Assembly: GCA_036881885.1 (NCBI GenBank)
Contig: JBAJNL010000015.1
Span: 1 to 28,914 of the forward strand
DNA length: 28,914 nucleotides
Reading direction: 5' to 3'
Source: JBAJNL01 sp036881885
GTDB taxonomy: Bacteria; Pseudomonadota; Alphaproteobacteria; Holosporales; Hepatobacteraceae
A program made the position numbers and the translations under genes. Positions 7,629 through 15,699 of this stretch are shown here, piece by piece (position 1 is the stretch's first letter; the number at the start of each line of letters is the position of its first letter). Under the pieces are notes generated by a model. The model worked only from the letters and a program-made list of their open reading frames with translations. It was not told where the DNA came from and made no database searches.

Positions 7629-7690
7629 AAGTCAAAAAACCCTTTTAGAAAATTTTGTTCAAAACAACAAAGAATTTTATAGAAAGAAAG
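7629..7690 (-). promoter_or_regulatory. conserved leader upstream of the WH2 gene
   Basis: The bases before the WH2 gene start (minus strand CTTTCTTT..., AAAATT..., ...AAAAGGGTTTTTTGACTT-ATG) align almost without gaps to those before the second proline-rich gene at 11658-11722. The shared part includes the ribosome site AAAAGG and a T-run followed by GAC. It also holds a TATAAAAT element that may be a -10 box. The remaining bases to dnaB at 7803 show no gene. Confidence 0.55.
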
Positions 7691-7802
7691 AAGGGTGTCT
7701 TTACCCCTTCAAAAAGCACTTCTTTTCTTTGCGCAACCGGGTGACATAAAATGTGTTTTGTCTTAGAATGACCAGAAACAATTTTTCCCTGACTGCCCTT
7801 TT

Positions 7803-9200
7803 GTGCCTGCGTTGCCTTACAACTTAGAACTTGAACAAGCCCTTCTGGGCGCCTTGCTGCACAACAACAAGCTGCTTGAGTATGTGGGTGATTTTTTGCA
7901 GCCACCTCACTTTTTTGACCCTTTGCATGGGCGTATTTTTGATGCCATTCAGGTGTGCGCACAAAAGGGAAGCCTGGCCTCGCCGCTAACGCTGATGCCG
8001 TTTTTTAAAGAAGATAAAGCCCTTGTCGATTTAGGCGGTGCGCAGTATTTGGCCGAGCTTGGCAAGCACATTATCTCGCTGACCAGCACCAAAAGTTATG
8101 GCCAGCAAATTTATGACTTTTACCTAAGACGTCAGCTGATAGAAGTGGGCGAAACGCTTTTGCAAGATGCTCAAAATGTCACGCTTGATAAAAACGCAAA
8201 AGATCATATTGAAACCGCCGAAGAAAAGCTGTTTCATCTGGCCAGCTTGGGCGAGGACGAGCGCGCCGTCACGCCCTTTCGATCGGCTTTGTTGGATGCC
8301 ATTCAAACAGCCGAAACCGCCTTTAAGCGCGACAGCCACGTGGTTGGCGTGACCACAGGTTTAAGGGACCTTGATAAGCAATTGGGTGGGCTGCATCCGT
8401 CAGACCTTGTGATTATCGCAGGGCGTCCCTCGATGGGCAAAACCGGTCTTTCGACCAACATTGCTTTTAATGCCGCCAAAGCGTTTATGAAAACCGACGG
8501 TAAAGAGGGGGCGCCTTGTGCCTTTTTTTCGCTTGAAATGTCGGCCGAGCAAATCGCCATGCGCCTTTTGGGTCAAGAATCAGGCATTTCATCAGACCGC
8601 ATCCGGCGCGGGTCGGTCTCGCAAGAAGATTTTCCAAAGTTTGTTGACGTCTCGCGCACGCTGAACAGCTTGCCTTTTTATATTGACGACACGCCCGCAC
8701 TAACCGTCAGCGCCCTGCGCACCAAAGCCAGGCGCATCTTACGGCAGCACGGCTTGGGCCTTATTGTGATTGATTACCTGCAGCTGCTTGCGGGTAACAA
8801 GGCCGAAAACCGCGTGCAAGAGCTTTCATACATTACGCGCCAGCTAAAAGCCCTTGCAAAAGAGCTGAATGTGCCTGTGATTGCCGCCTCGCAGCTGTCA
8901 CGTTCGGTTGAACAGCGTGAAGATAAAAGGCCCATGTTGGCCGACTTAAGAGAGTCAGGCTCCATCGAACAAGATGCGGATGTGGTGATGTTTATCTATC
9001 GTGAAGAATATTATATGTCCCGCCAAAAGCCGGCCGAAAATTCAGACAAAATGAGCGATTGGCAAGATAAAATGAGCCGTGTTCACAACCAGGCCGATAT
9101 CATGATTGCAAAACAACGACATGGCCCCATCGGCCAAGTAACCCTTCATTTTAATGGTATGTTGACCAAATTTTCAGATCTTGCACACCCAACACAATGA
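7803..9200 (+). CDS. dnaB: replicative DNA helicase DnaB
   Basis: Hexameric 5'-3' helicase that unwinds DNA at the replication fork and recruits primase. The 465 residues contain the N-terminal helical domain (NLELEQALLGALL from residue 7) and a RecA-like motor with Walker A GRPSMGKT (207-214), FFSLEMSAEQ, Walker B IVIDYLQLL (321-329) and ASQLSRSVEQREDKRPMLADLRESG (362-386). The start is GTG 7803, giving MPALPYNLEL; this N-terminus is shorter than in E. coli. No good ribosome site is visible, and the frame is open back only to 7767, so the start is uncertain by a few codons. Its stop overlaps the alr start. Confidence 0.95.
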   Translation: MPALPYNLELEQALLGALLHNNKLLEYVGDFLQPPHFFDPLHGRIFDAIQVCAQKGSLASPLTLMPFFKEDKALVDLGGAQYLAELGKHIISLTSTKSYGQQIYDFYLRRQLIEVGETLLQDAQNVTLDKNAKDHIETAEEKLFHLASLGEDERAVTPFRSALLDAIQTAETAFKRDSHVVGVTTGLRDLDKQLGGLHPSDLVIIAGRPSMGKTGLSTNIAFNAAKAFMKTDGKEGAPCAFFSLEMSAEQIAMRLLGQESGISSDRIRRGSVSQEDFPKFVDVSRTLNSLPFYIDDTPALTVSALRTKARRILRQHGLGLIVIDYLQLLAGNKAENRVQELSYITRQLKALAKELNVPVIAASQLSRSVEQREDKRPMLADLRESGSIEQDADVVMFIYREEYYMSRQKPAENSDKMSDWQDKMSRVHNQADIMIAKQRHGPIGQVTLHFNGMLTKFSDLAHPTQ

Positions 9201-10327
9201 CAGCCCTTGCTTTTAAGACTATGCCTCAAGACCCCTTAACCGCGTCAGCCATCTTAACGATCAACCTTAGCGCTATACAGCATAACTTTGCCATGTTACA
9301 GCGCCACGTGCGTCAAAGCTGCGAGATCGCCCCTGTAATTAAAACCAATGCCTATGGCTTGGGCATGATTCCCGTTGCCAAGGCGCTGCGCGACAAAGGC
9401 ACCAAGCGCTTTTTTGTGGCCACCATTGAAGAGGCCCTAGCGCTGCGCCAAAGCGATGCCTTAAGCACCATTCACGTGCTGAATGGGTTGTGGGAAAAGG
9501 CTATGCCAGAGGCCGTTACAGCGCGCCTGACGCCGGTTTTAACCTCAAAGGCACAAATCGCGGCGTGGCGCCAGCACACGTTGCAGCAAGAAACGCCTTT
9601 GCCTTGCTGGATACAAGTGGATACAGGCATGAAGCGGCTGGGCATGCCTTTAAGCGAGGCCACCGACATGGCCGAAAACATGGCCCAGTACCGCGGTCTT
9701 TCCATTGGTGGTGTGATGAGTCACCCAGCTTCAGCCTATCAAGTCGGCAACCCCTACAACGAAGAACAGCGCTTAGCGTTCGAACAAGCCTGCAAGCTTT
9801 TTCCGCAAACACCTGCCAGCTTTGCTAATTCGGGCGCTTTGTTACTGGGCACACCTTATTTTTATGATATCGCGCGCGTGGGGCGCTTTTTGTATGGCTC
9901 GGTCAATGGCGCCGGCGCGTTAAAAGAGGCCATCAAGCCTGTTGTCACCCTAAGGGGACGGCTACTGCAAATACAAGACGTGCCAAAGGGCGCCACCATT
10001 GGGTATGACCAAACATTCACGGCCCCCCACAAAATGCGCCTTGCCACCGCCAGCCTTGGCTATGGCGACGGCTATTTTCAATCGATCAGCAACAAAGGGT
10101 ACGCCAAAATTGCCACCTTTAAGGCACCTGTTGTAGGGCGTGTTTCGATGGATCTGACCACGCTTGATGTCACCGCCATCCCTGAGGCTGTTTTAGCACA
10201 AGCCGAATGGGCCACATTTTTAGACGACACACTGACCATCGACAAACTGGCCAGCTGGGCGCACACCAATGTGTGGGAAATCTTAACCCATCTTGGTAAA
10301 CGCGCCCTTTTTCAACACACCACTTAA
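9197..10327 (+). CDS. alr: alanine racemase, PLP-dependent
   Basis: Interconverts L- and D-alanine for peptidoglycan; cytosolic. The 376-residue fold type III enzyme has the PLP lysine in VIKTNAYGLGM (Lys49; the usual form is KADAYGHG). The second catalytic residue, Tyr, is in SLGYGDGY, and the C-terminal barrel carries GRVSMDLTTLDVT. The ATG overlaps the dnaB stop by 4 bases (ATGA), so translation is probably coupled. dnaB-alr is a common alphaproteobacterial pair. Its presence implies the cell still builds a murein wall or at least precursors. Confidence 0.95.
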   Translation: MTALAFKTMPQDPLTASAILTINLSAIQHNFAMLQRHVRQSCEIAPVIKTNAYGLGMIPVAKALRDKGTKRFFVATIEEALALRQSDALSTIHVLNGLWEKAMPEAVTARLTPVLTSKAQIAAWRQHTLQQETPLPCWIQVDTGMKRLGMPLSEATDMAENMAQYRGLSIGGVMSHPASAYQVGNPYNEEQRLAFEQACKLFPQTPASFANSGALLLGTPYFYDIARVGRFLYGSVNGAGALKEAIKPVVTLRGRLLQIQDVPKGATIGYDQTFTAPHKMRLATASLGYGDGYFQSISNKGYAKIATFKAPVVGRVSMDLTTLDVTAIPEAVLAQAEWATFLDDTLTIDKLASWAHTNVWEILTHLGKRALFQHTT

Positions 10328-10344
10328 AACACAGCAAGCGCTTT

Positions 10345-10367
10345 GGCCTTTTGCAAAACAAAAGACC
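10345..10367. terminator. weak hairpin between convergent genes
   Basis: GGCCTTTTG-CAAAA-CAAAAGACC forms a 9-bp stem with one mismatch between the alr stop and the end of the convergent proline-rich gene. There is no T tract on either side, so termination is only a possibility. Confidence 0.25.
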
Positions 10368-10385
10368 AGGGCGCCACGCGTGTTG

Positions 10386-11657
10386 TTAGGTGTTTTGTGG
10401 GGATACGCTTGTCTGCTGCTCAAACTTAGCCTTTAAACTGCTAACACTCCCTGTGGAAGTTTGTTCTTGTACCGTCGCTTTTTTATCACCAGTTGTTTTG
10501 TTTAGCTCAAGGTCCGCAAGCCGCTCTGCAAGCGTTTTTGGCTTTTCCTCTGCGTCGCTTACCAGTTCTTCAACTGGCTCCTCAACAATAGATGCCGCCT
10601 CAGTTGTTGTTGAATCATTCACTTCGCCAGATTCTTCTAACGCAAAGTTTTCTGTTGACTTTACAACTTCTGGATCCTTTGCTTCAACAACAGGTGCCGA
10701 TGGCCTAGCGGTTAAATCAGGTTTTTGTGCGATCTTTGGCTTCACAGGCGCCTGTTGTGATTGCTGACCACTGAACTGACTTATACGATCTTGCACCGAT
10801 ACTGTGTCTTCATTTTCTGAGTCTTGAGCAACGACAGAAAAATCGCTGACTTTCTGAACACTTGCATCTGCCCCAGCCTGCTTAATAGTTTCAGGTTTTT
10901 TTTCAGAACCCTCAATAAGCTGTTCAATAACTGGAACAGATTCTTTGATCACATTCTTCACAGTCTCAACAACCTTCTTGAATTCCTCCTCTTTTTGCTC
11001 ATCACCCTTGCTAGCATCAGCAGCTTTTTTAGTTACCTTTTCTAAAAATTCCTTAACAGTTTTCAGATCTTTGCTATCAGATGTCACGGTTTGCCTCTCA
11101 CAATCTTGCTTCAATATCTCCAAACTCTTGCAAACAGAATCAACAGCTTTTTTTGCGTCTGATACAGAAAAGCCAATTTGTGTTAACGGAGAACGAATCT
11201 TCAAACTGAGTGTCAGGTTGGCTGGCTGTGCAGTTGTATTGCTTCTTGTTACTCGCCTCGACTCTTGAGGGCACTCTTGTGCTGAGGAAATTTTAGAGCC
11301 TGATGTTGATTTCGTGTGCGGCTTGCTACGCGACTTGGCAACTTCGACCTTATGGCTACGCTCCACTGCTTCCAAGGCTTTCTTAGCTTCAGGGCTGTCT
11401 CTAATCAGTGCCTTCAAACCCTTTACGGCGTGCTCGAAAGAGGCCGGAGGCAGCGGTGGTGGAGGAGGTGGCGCAGTTGATATTGGCGGTATATTTGAGG
11501 GCACGCTGCTGTTTAAGGGACTACCACCGTTTTCAAAGGTGGCAGCTTTTAATTTTACCGATGTATTATTATCGCCCTCTTCTGGCGGTGCATACAGCGC
11601 GACTGGCATCATGGCCTTAAGCAGCACAAAAGATGCCAAGTAAATAGAAATCTTCAT
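10386..11657 (-). CDS. secreted proline-rich, coiled-coil-containing protein, putative host-directed
   Basis: No catalytic family is recognised. Residues 1-23 are a Sec signal peptide ending LYA before PPEEGDN. Residues 63-71 are a polyproline run (PPPPPPLPP). Residues 160-260 are Lys/Glu-rich and helical, probably a coiled coil (KKAVDSVCKSLEILKQDCE; EEEFKKVVETVKNVIKES). Residues 304-322 contain PVKPKIAQKPDL, an SH3-ligand-like stretch. Two short motifs, SVQDRISQF (287-295) and SVSSLKAKFEQQ (404-415), share a V-x-x-[IL]-x-x-F core seen in some eukaryotic adaptor proteins. TLAERLADL (375-383) matches TLKERLAVV in the WH2 protein. The upstream leader is also shared with that gene. Secretion and host interaction are inferred. 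Confidence 0.75.
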   Translation of the reverse strand: MKISIYLASFVLLKAMMPVALYAPPEEGDNNTSVKLKAATFENGGSPLNSSVPSNIPPISTAPPPPPPLPPASFEHAVKGLKALIRDSPEAKKALEAVERSHKVEVAKSRSKPHTKSTSGSKISSAQECPQESRRVTRSNTTAQPANLTLSLKIRSPLTQIGFSVSDAKKAVDSVCKSLEILKQDCERQTVTSDSKDLKTVKEFLEKVTKKAADASKGDEQKEEEFKKVVETVKNVIKESVPVIEQLIEGSEKKPETIKQAGADASVQKVSDFSVVAQDSENEDTVSVQDRISQFSGQQSQQAPVKPKIAQKPDLTARPSAPVVEAKDPEVVKSTENFALEESGEVNDSTTTEAASIVEEPVEELVSDAEEKPKTLAERLADLELNKTTGDKKATVQEQTSTGSVSSLKAKFEQQTSVSPQNT

Positions 11658-11722
11658 CAGTCAAAAAAACCTTTTATTAAAATTTATACTAAAAAACAAA
11701 AAAATTTTGCCAAAAGAAAGGA
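11658..11722 (-). promoter_or_regulatory. conserved leader upstream of second proline-rich gene
   Basis: On the minus strand it reads CTTTCTTTTGGC...AAAAGGTTTTTTTGACTG and then ATG. It aligns with 7629-7690 over its whole length with one inserted base. Similarity drops sharply further upstream, so the element is about 65 bases and includes the ribosome site. Confidence 0.55.
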
Positions 11723-11843
11723 GCTCTCAGTTAGTGATTCAAAAAAAGCTGCTTTCCCAAAAAAAACCCCCGCAGGTGTGACTCTTTTTGCACTTAAAAG
11801 ACATAATTCTGACACGGCATTTGCCAAAGACACTCACGCGTTG

Positions 11844-11876
11844 CCTTTGTACACAAAGGGGCAAGGCCCTTTTTTT
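11844..11876 (+). promoter_or_regulatory. possible attenuator in the mlaE leader
   Basis: Two overlapping hairpins can form. CCTTTGT-AC-ACAAAGG (11844-11859) excludes AAAGGG-GCAAGG-CCCTTT (11855-11872), and the second runs into a row of T like an intrinsic terminator. The arrangement resembles terminator/antiterminator pairs and ends about 58 bases before the mlaE start. Confidence 0.35.
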
Positions 11877-11934
11877 GCATCTCTTAAACTTTAAGCGCAT
11901 ACTGAAGGGCAAAAGGTTGGCAGCGACAAGGTCT

Positions 11935-12720
11935 ATGCTTTTTTTGGTTGATTTTTTAAGCGCCATCGGGCGGTTTTTTCTTGAGCTGCTTCAAAGGGTT
12001 GGCGCTTTTTCACTGTTTGTGGGGCGCTTGTTTTTTTATGGCTTAAAGCCCCCCTATTACATGGACGCCTTTAAAAAACACCTTTTAGAAATGGCCTTTT
12101 TTTCTTTGCCCGTTGTGGGGCTAACGGCGCTTTTTACAGGTATGGTTTTGGCGCTTCAAAGTTATACAGGCTTTTCACGCTTTCACAGCGAGGGCGCCAT
12201 TGCCACAGTTGTGGTGCTGTCGATGACGCGCGAGCTGGGACCAACCCTTGCAGGACTTATGGTGGCCGGGCGTTTGGGGGCATCGATGGCGGCCGAAATT
12301 GGCTCGATGCGGGTGACCGAACAAATCGATGCCCTGACAACGCTGTCAACCAACCCCTTGCGCTATCTTGTGTGGCCACGCCTCATGGCCTGCCTTGTCT
12401 CGCTGCCTTTTTTGGTGTTGATTGCAGATATTATTGGCGTTTTAGGCGGTTATCTTGTGGGCGTTTATAAGCTGGGGTTCGTCAGCCAAGCCTATTTGCA
12501 GCAAACCATTGATTTTCTGAAACCAAGCGACGTGTTGTCGGGCCTTTTAAAAGCGCTGGTTTTTGGCTTTATTGTAGCCATTTCGGGTTGCTATCAGGGC
12601 TATCAGTCCAAAAAAGGTGCCGCCGGTGTGGGCTATGCCACCACCAAAGCTGTGGTGGGTGCCTCGATCACCATTTTGTTAGCCAATTATTTTTTAACCG
12701 CGTTGCTGTTTGAATCCTGA
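11935..12720 (+). CDS. mlaE: MlaE-type lipid ABC transporter permease
   Basis: Inner-membrane permease of the Mla/Mce phospholipid transport system that maintains outer-membrane lipid asymmetry. From ATG 11935 the protein has 261 residues, the length of E. coli MlaE. The frame is open back to 11788, but that extra sequence is unlike the family and spans a hairpin pair. Family features seen are four to five hydrophobic segments, TGMVLALQSY, SMTRELGPTLAGLMVAGRLGAS, and AAEIGSMRVTEQIDAL followed by TNPLRYLVWPR. AAGG lies just upstream of the chosen ATG. The stop overlaps the mlaF start (TGATG). mlaD and mlaC do not follow here. Confidence 0.92.
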   Translation: MLFLVDFLSAIGRFFLELLQRVGAFSLFVGRLFFYGLKPPYYMDAFKKHLLEMAFFSLPVVGLTALFTGMVLALQSYTGFSRFHSEGAIATVVVLSMTRELGPTLAGLMVAGRLGASMAAEIGSMRVTEQIDALTTLSTNPLRYLVWPRLMACLVSLPFLVLIADIIGVLGGYLVGVYKLGFVSQAYLQQTIDFLKPSDVLSGLLKALVFGFIVAISGCYQGYQSKKGAAGVGYATTKAVVGASITILLANYFLTALLFES

Positions 12721-13454
12721 TGTCTGTTGCCCTTTCTTTTCAAAAAGTCAATAAAAGTTTCGCCACCAACCGTGTGCTGCGGCAATTCACTTTAGACGTT
12801 CCACAGGGTGAATCATTTGTACTGCTTGGGCGGTCGGGCTCGGGAAAGTCAGTGCTTTTAAAATGTCTTTTAGGCCTTTTACGCATCGACCAGGGAAAAA
12901 TCTTGATGAATGGTCTGTCGCTGCAAAAAGAATCTGAGGCACAATACAAAAAGCGCATGCGGCAAATCGGCATGGTGTTTCAAGGCTCAGCCTTGTTTGA
13001 CAGCTTTTCGGTGTGGGAAAATGTTGCGTTCTCACTTTTGCATCCCCCCTTAAGGTACAAAAGAAAAGAAGCTTATGCCAAGGCTCTTACTGTTTTAAAG
13101 CAGGTGGGGCTTTCAAAAGAGGTGGCGCATCTTTTTCCGGCCAATATCTCGGGCGGCATGCAACGACGGGTGGCCCTTGCACGGGCGCTTATTTTGAATC
13201 CCCATTTTTTGTTTTTAGACGAACCCACAGCTGGCCTTGACCCTGTCTTTTCACGCCTGATTGCAAGTTTGATTCAAAAAGCCCATCAAAAACTTAACGC
13301 CACGACCTTTACCATCACGCATGATCTGGCTCTTGCAGAAAAAATCTCTGACCGCGTGGGTGTTTTGCACGAAGGACGCCTTGTTTGGCATGGCCCCTTT
13401 GCACAGATGAAAAAAAGTAAAATCTCAGCCGTGACCGAGTTTATCACCGGCTAA
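12720..13454 (+). CDS. mlaF: MlaF-type lipid ABC transporter ATP-binding protein
   Basis: Cytoplasmic ATPase that powers MlaE. The 244 residues show Walker A GRSGSGKS (37-44), the Q-loop in VFQGSALFDSFSVWENV (86-102), the signature ISGGM (143-147), Walker B FLFLDEPTAGLDP (163-175) and the switch His in THDLALAEKISDRVGVL. SALFDSFSVWENVAF is typical of the Mla/Mce subfamily. Start ATG 12720 shares a base with the mlaE stop, which implies coupled translation. The gene is followed by convergent ribosomal genes 99 bases away, so the operon appears to be only mlaE-mlaF. Confidence 0.94.
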   Translation: MSVALSFQKVNKSFATNRVLRQFTLDVPQGESFVLLGRSGSGKSVLLKCLLGLLRIDQGKILMNGLSLQKESEAQYKKRMRQIGMVFQGSALFDSFSVWENVAFSLLHPPLRYKRKEAYAKALTVLKQVGLSKEVAHLFPANISGGMQRRVALARALILNPHFLFLDEPTAGLDPVFSRLIASLIQKAHQKLNATTFTITHDLALAEKISDRVGVLHEGRLVWHGPFAQMKKSKISAVTEFITG

Positions 13455-13501
13455 CGCTTCGCAACTCGCACAAGTCACTTACGCCTTTAAGCTGCGCGCA
13501 T

Positions 13502-13532
13502 AAAAAAAAGCGCCCCTTTTAAAAAGAGACGC
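13502..13532 (-). terminator. intrinsic terminator after rplA
   Basis: On the minus strand, GCGTCTCTTT pairs with AAAGGGGCGC, including G-U pairs, and is followed by eight T. It begins 21 bases after the rplA stop and closes the secE-nusG-rplK-rplA unit; no rplJ or rplL follows. Confidence 0.8.
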
Positions 13533-13553
13533 CTTCAATCAATGAAAATTTTA

Positions 13554-14240
13554 CTAGACACCTAGCTCACTAAGAGACAGGGCGATCGAAGGGCCCATGG
13601 TGGATGACAGATAGGCCTTTTTCATATAAACACCTTTGCTGCCTTGTGGTTTGGCTTTTTGCAAAACCTCGATAAACGTCTTAACGTTTTTCTCAAGGGC
13701 TGCGCCTTCAAAGCTCATCTTACCAAGACCGGCGTGCACAACACCAGCTTTGTCCATGCGGTATTCAATTTGGCCACCCTTGGCCGCTTTAATAGCCGCT
13801 GCCACATCCATGGTCACCGTTCCCAGCTTGGGGTTTGGCATCAAACCTTTAGGGCCCAAGAAACGACCAATACGCCCCACAATACCCATCATGTCGGGTG
13901 TTGCAATACAACGATCAAAGTTAAGCTCACCCTTTTGGATGGTCTCCATCAGATCTTCGGCACCCACAATGTCGGCACCTGCTTTTTTAGCCTCTTCCGC
14001 TTTAGGACCACGGGCAAATACTGCAACGCGCACGGTTTTTCCAGTCCCCTCGGGCAGGTCTACCACACCACGCAAGGGCTGCGCACCTTTAACGTCAATA
14101 TTTAAACAAACAGCCATATCAAGGGTTTCGTCAAACTTACATGTGGGCAGGCTTTTCAAAAGCTTTAAACCTTCTTCAAGGCTGTATGATTTGTCTTCAA
14201 TTTTTTTCTGCGCATCGCGCATCCGTTTTGCGATTTTCAT
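13554..14240 (-). CDS. rplA: 50S ribosomal protein L1
   Basis: Builds the L1 stalk of the large subunit near the E site; in other bacteria it also represses its own operon. The 228 residues have family length and show YSLEEGLKLLKSL, GTGKTVRVAVFARG, DRCIATPDMMGIVGRIGR and GPKGLMPNPKLGTVT. The ATG touches the rplK stop (1-base overlap at 14240), so the genes are cotranslated. A terminator follows, so the usual rplJ-rplL-rpoBC continuation is missing from this locus. Confidence 0.97.
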   Translation of the reverse strand: MKIAKRMRDAQKKIEDKSYSLEEGLKLLKSLPTCKFDETLDMAVCLNIDVKGAQPLRGVVDLPEGTGKTVRVAVFARGPKAEEAKKAGADIVGAEDLMETIQKGELNFDRCIATPDMMGIVGRIGRFLGPKGLMPNPKLGTVTMDVAAAIKAAKGGQIEYRMDKAGVVHAGLGKMSFEGAALEKNVKTFIEVLQKAKPQGSKGVYMKKAYLSSTMGPSIALSLSELGV

Positions 14241-14671
14241 TACTCGACAACCCTCAATCCCATAGATAAAGCAGACCCTCGCACCATTTGATACGCGGCC
14301 TCTTCTGTGTGCGCGTTAAGCTCTTCCATTTTCTCAGCCACAACTTCCAAAATCTGCGCACGCGTAATATCAGCCACAGGTTCTGAGCGCCCCGTTGCAG
14401 ATGATCCTTTTTGCAGGTTCAACACCTTTTTCAAAAAATAAGAAACGGGGGGCTTTTTAATAATGTAGGTAAAAGTACGATCTTCAAAGGCCGTAATCAC
14501 CACCGGCACCGGCATACCTGCCGGCATCTTTTGGGTTTTTGCGTTAAAATCTTTGCAAAAATCCATAATATTCAAGCCCTTTTGGCTAAGCGCCGGACCT
14601 ACCGGCGGCGCAGGATTGGCCTTGCCCGCTGGTATTTGTAACTTGATATAACCTTTAACTTTTTTTGCCAT
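14240..14671 (-). CDS. rplK: 50S ribosomal protein L11
   Basis: Part of the GTPase-associated centre, which binds elongation factors and senses uncharged tRNA with RelA. The 143 residues show the N-terminal IKLQIPAGKANPAPPVGPAL, with its flexible proline-rich switch, and the RNA-binding C-terminal part with KKPPVSYFLKKV. AAAGGAGT lies about 11 bases upstream of ATG 14671, the best ribosome site in the cluster. The gene is 23 bases after nusG. Confidence 0.97.
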   Translation of the reverse strand: MAKKVKGYIKLQIPAGKANPAPPVGPALSQKGLNIMDFCKDFNAKTQKMPAGMPVPVVITAFEDRTFTYIIKKPPVSYFLKKVLNLQKGSSATGRSEPVADITRAQILEVVAEKMEELNAHTEEAAYQMVRGSALSMGLRVVE

Positions 14672-14694
14672 CTCAGCTCTACTCCTTTAAAAGG

Positions 14695-15234
14695 TCATTC
14701 CTTTTCAACATCTGCAAAATCAACTTCAATAGGCGTTTGGCGACCAAACACATCTGCCAAAACCTTAAGACGGTTTTTATCAGAAATAACATCGATCATG
14801 CCACGCAAGCCCTTAAAGGGACCGCCCACCACACTAACGTACTCGCCCACCATAAACGAGATTTCTTGTTGAGGTTGCTCGCGCGATTCCTCAACCGCCC
14901 CCTTAAGGCGCGCCACTTCTTTTTCCGACATGGGGCTGGGACGATCTTTGCCTCCTAAAAAGCCTGACACGCGATCAATATTATGCACAAGGTGCCGCGT
15001 TTCATCTGTCAAAAGCATCTTCACCAAGATATAGCCGGGGAAAAACGACTTTTGAACGTCTTTCTTGACCCCACGCTTGACCTCTACCTTTTCTTCTTTG
15101 GGTGCTAAAAGCTCTAAAAAGCTTTCATCAAGGCCTTTTTTCTCGGCCCTTTCGCGAATCTCTCGGATCACCTTGTCTTCGGACCCCGAATAAACGTGGA
15201 CCACGTACCACCTGGGTTTTAAATTCTCTGTCAT
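14695..15234 (-). CDS. nusG: transcription termination/antitermination factor NusG
   Basis: Binds RNA polymerase and couples it to Rho or to the ribosome. The 179 residues contain the NGN domain (RWYVVHVYSGSEDKVIREI; FFPGYILVKM) and a C-terminal KOW domain (VGEYVSVVGGPFKGLRGMID). The start ATG overlaps the secE stop by 4 bases (ATGA). Confidence 0.97.
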   Translation of the reverse strand: MTENLKPRWYVVHVYSGSEDKVIREIRERAEKKGLDESFLELLAPKEEKVEVKRGVKKDVQKSFFPGYILVKMLLTDETRHLVHNIDRVSGFLGGKDRPSPMSEKEVARLKGAVEESREQPQQEISFMVGEYVSVVGGPFKGLRGMIDVISDKNRLKVLADVFGRQTPIEVDFADVEKE

Positions 15235-15428
15235 TGCAATAACCAGCGCACACCAAACGATAAGATACCGTCAACACCAATGAAAAAGATCGAAAAAAGC
15301 GTGACCATCACAAACACAAACAGTGTTGTTGTCAAAACTTCTGGACGTTTGGGCCAAATCACCTTTTTGGCTTCGAAACGTACTTGCTTTATAAATGTCA
15401 CCCACGCAGGCTGACGGCTTTCTGCCAT
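15231..15428 (-). CDS. secE: Sec translocase subunit SecE (single-span form)
   Basis: Essential clamp subunit of SecYEG. The 65-residue protein starts MAESRQPAWVTFIKQVRFEA, contains the conserved KKVIWPKRPEV, and ends in one membrane segment (TTTLFVFVMVTLFSIFFIGV). ATG 15428 was chosen because AGAGGAA lies 7 bases upstream; longer in-frame readings run through the tRNA gene and must be wrong. It lies 24 bases after tRNA-Trp and overlaps nusG. Confidence 0.94.
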   Translation of the reverse strand: MAESRQPAWVTFIKQVRFEAKKVIWPKRPEVLTTTLFVFVMVTLFSIFFIGVDGILSFGVRWLLQ

Positions 15429-15451
15429 TTTTATTTCCTCTTTTTGCGCCC

Positions 15452-15527
15452 TGGCAGGAGCGGAGGGACTCGAACCCCCAGCCCCCGGTTTTGGAGACCG
15501 GTGCTCTACCAATTGAGCTACGCTCCT
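15452..15527 (-). tRNA. trnW: tRNA-Trp, anticodon CCA
   Basis: The minus strand reads AGGAGCG at the 5' acceptor and CGCTCCT at the 3' acceptor, then discriminator G and an encoded CCA (15454-15452). It has a D arm (AGCTCAATTGGTAGAGC), anticodon stem CCGGT/ACCGG around loop CTCCAAA (anticodon at 15494-15492) and T arm GGGGGTTCGAGTCCCTC. It is 76 bases with CCA. The tRNA-Trp then secE order is typical; no tuf gene precedes it here. The 170 bases up to the pheS stop hold no gene. Confidence 0.97.
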
Positions 15528-15699
15528 ATTACAAGCCCCGTTAAGGACGCAACCGACCTTAAAACGAAAGGAGAACATCCTTGCAACAAGAACCCTTACC
15601 TTTTGTTTTACGCCAATCAAAGACAAAAAACAAGCCTCTTGCACGCAGCAACACATCTCTTACAAAGAAAAGCTGCAGCCAAAAAAAGAGCGCAGCACA

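Noticed and set aside
7691..7709. Hairpin AAGGGT-GTCTTT-ACCCCTT between the WH2 gene and dnaB
   Set aside because: Short stem and no T tract; it lies between divergent genes, where a terminator is not expected.
11788..11934. N-terminal extension of 49 residues on mlaE
   Set aside because: It is unlike any MlaE, contains hairpin sequence, and the ATG at 11935 gives the normal family length.
15429..15656. N-terminal extension of secE
   Set aside because: It reads through the tRNA-Trp gene; the ATG at 15428 has a good ribosome site and gives a normal SecE.
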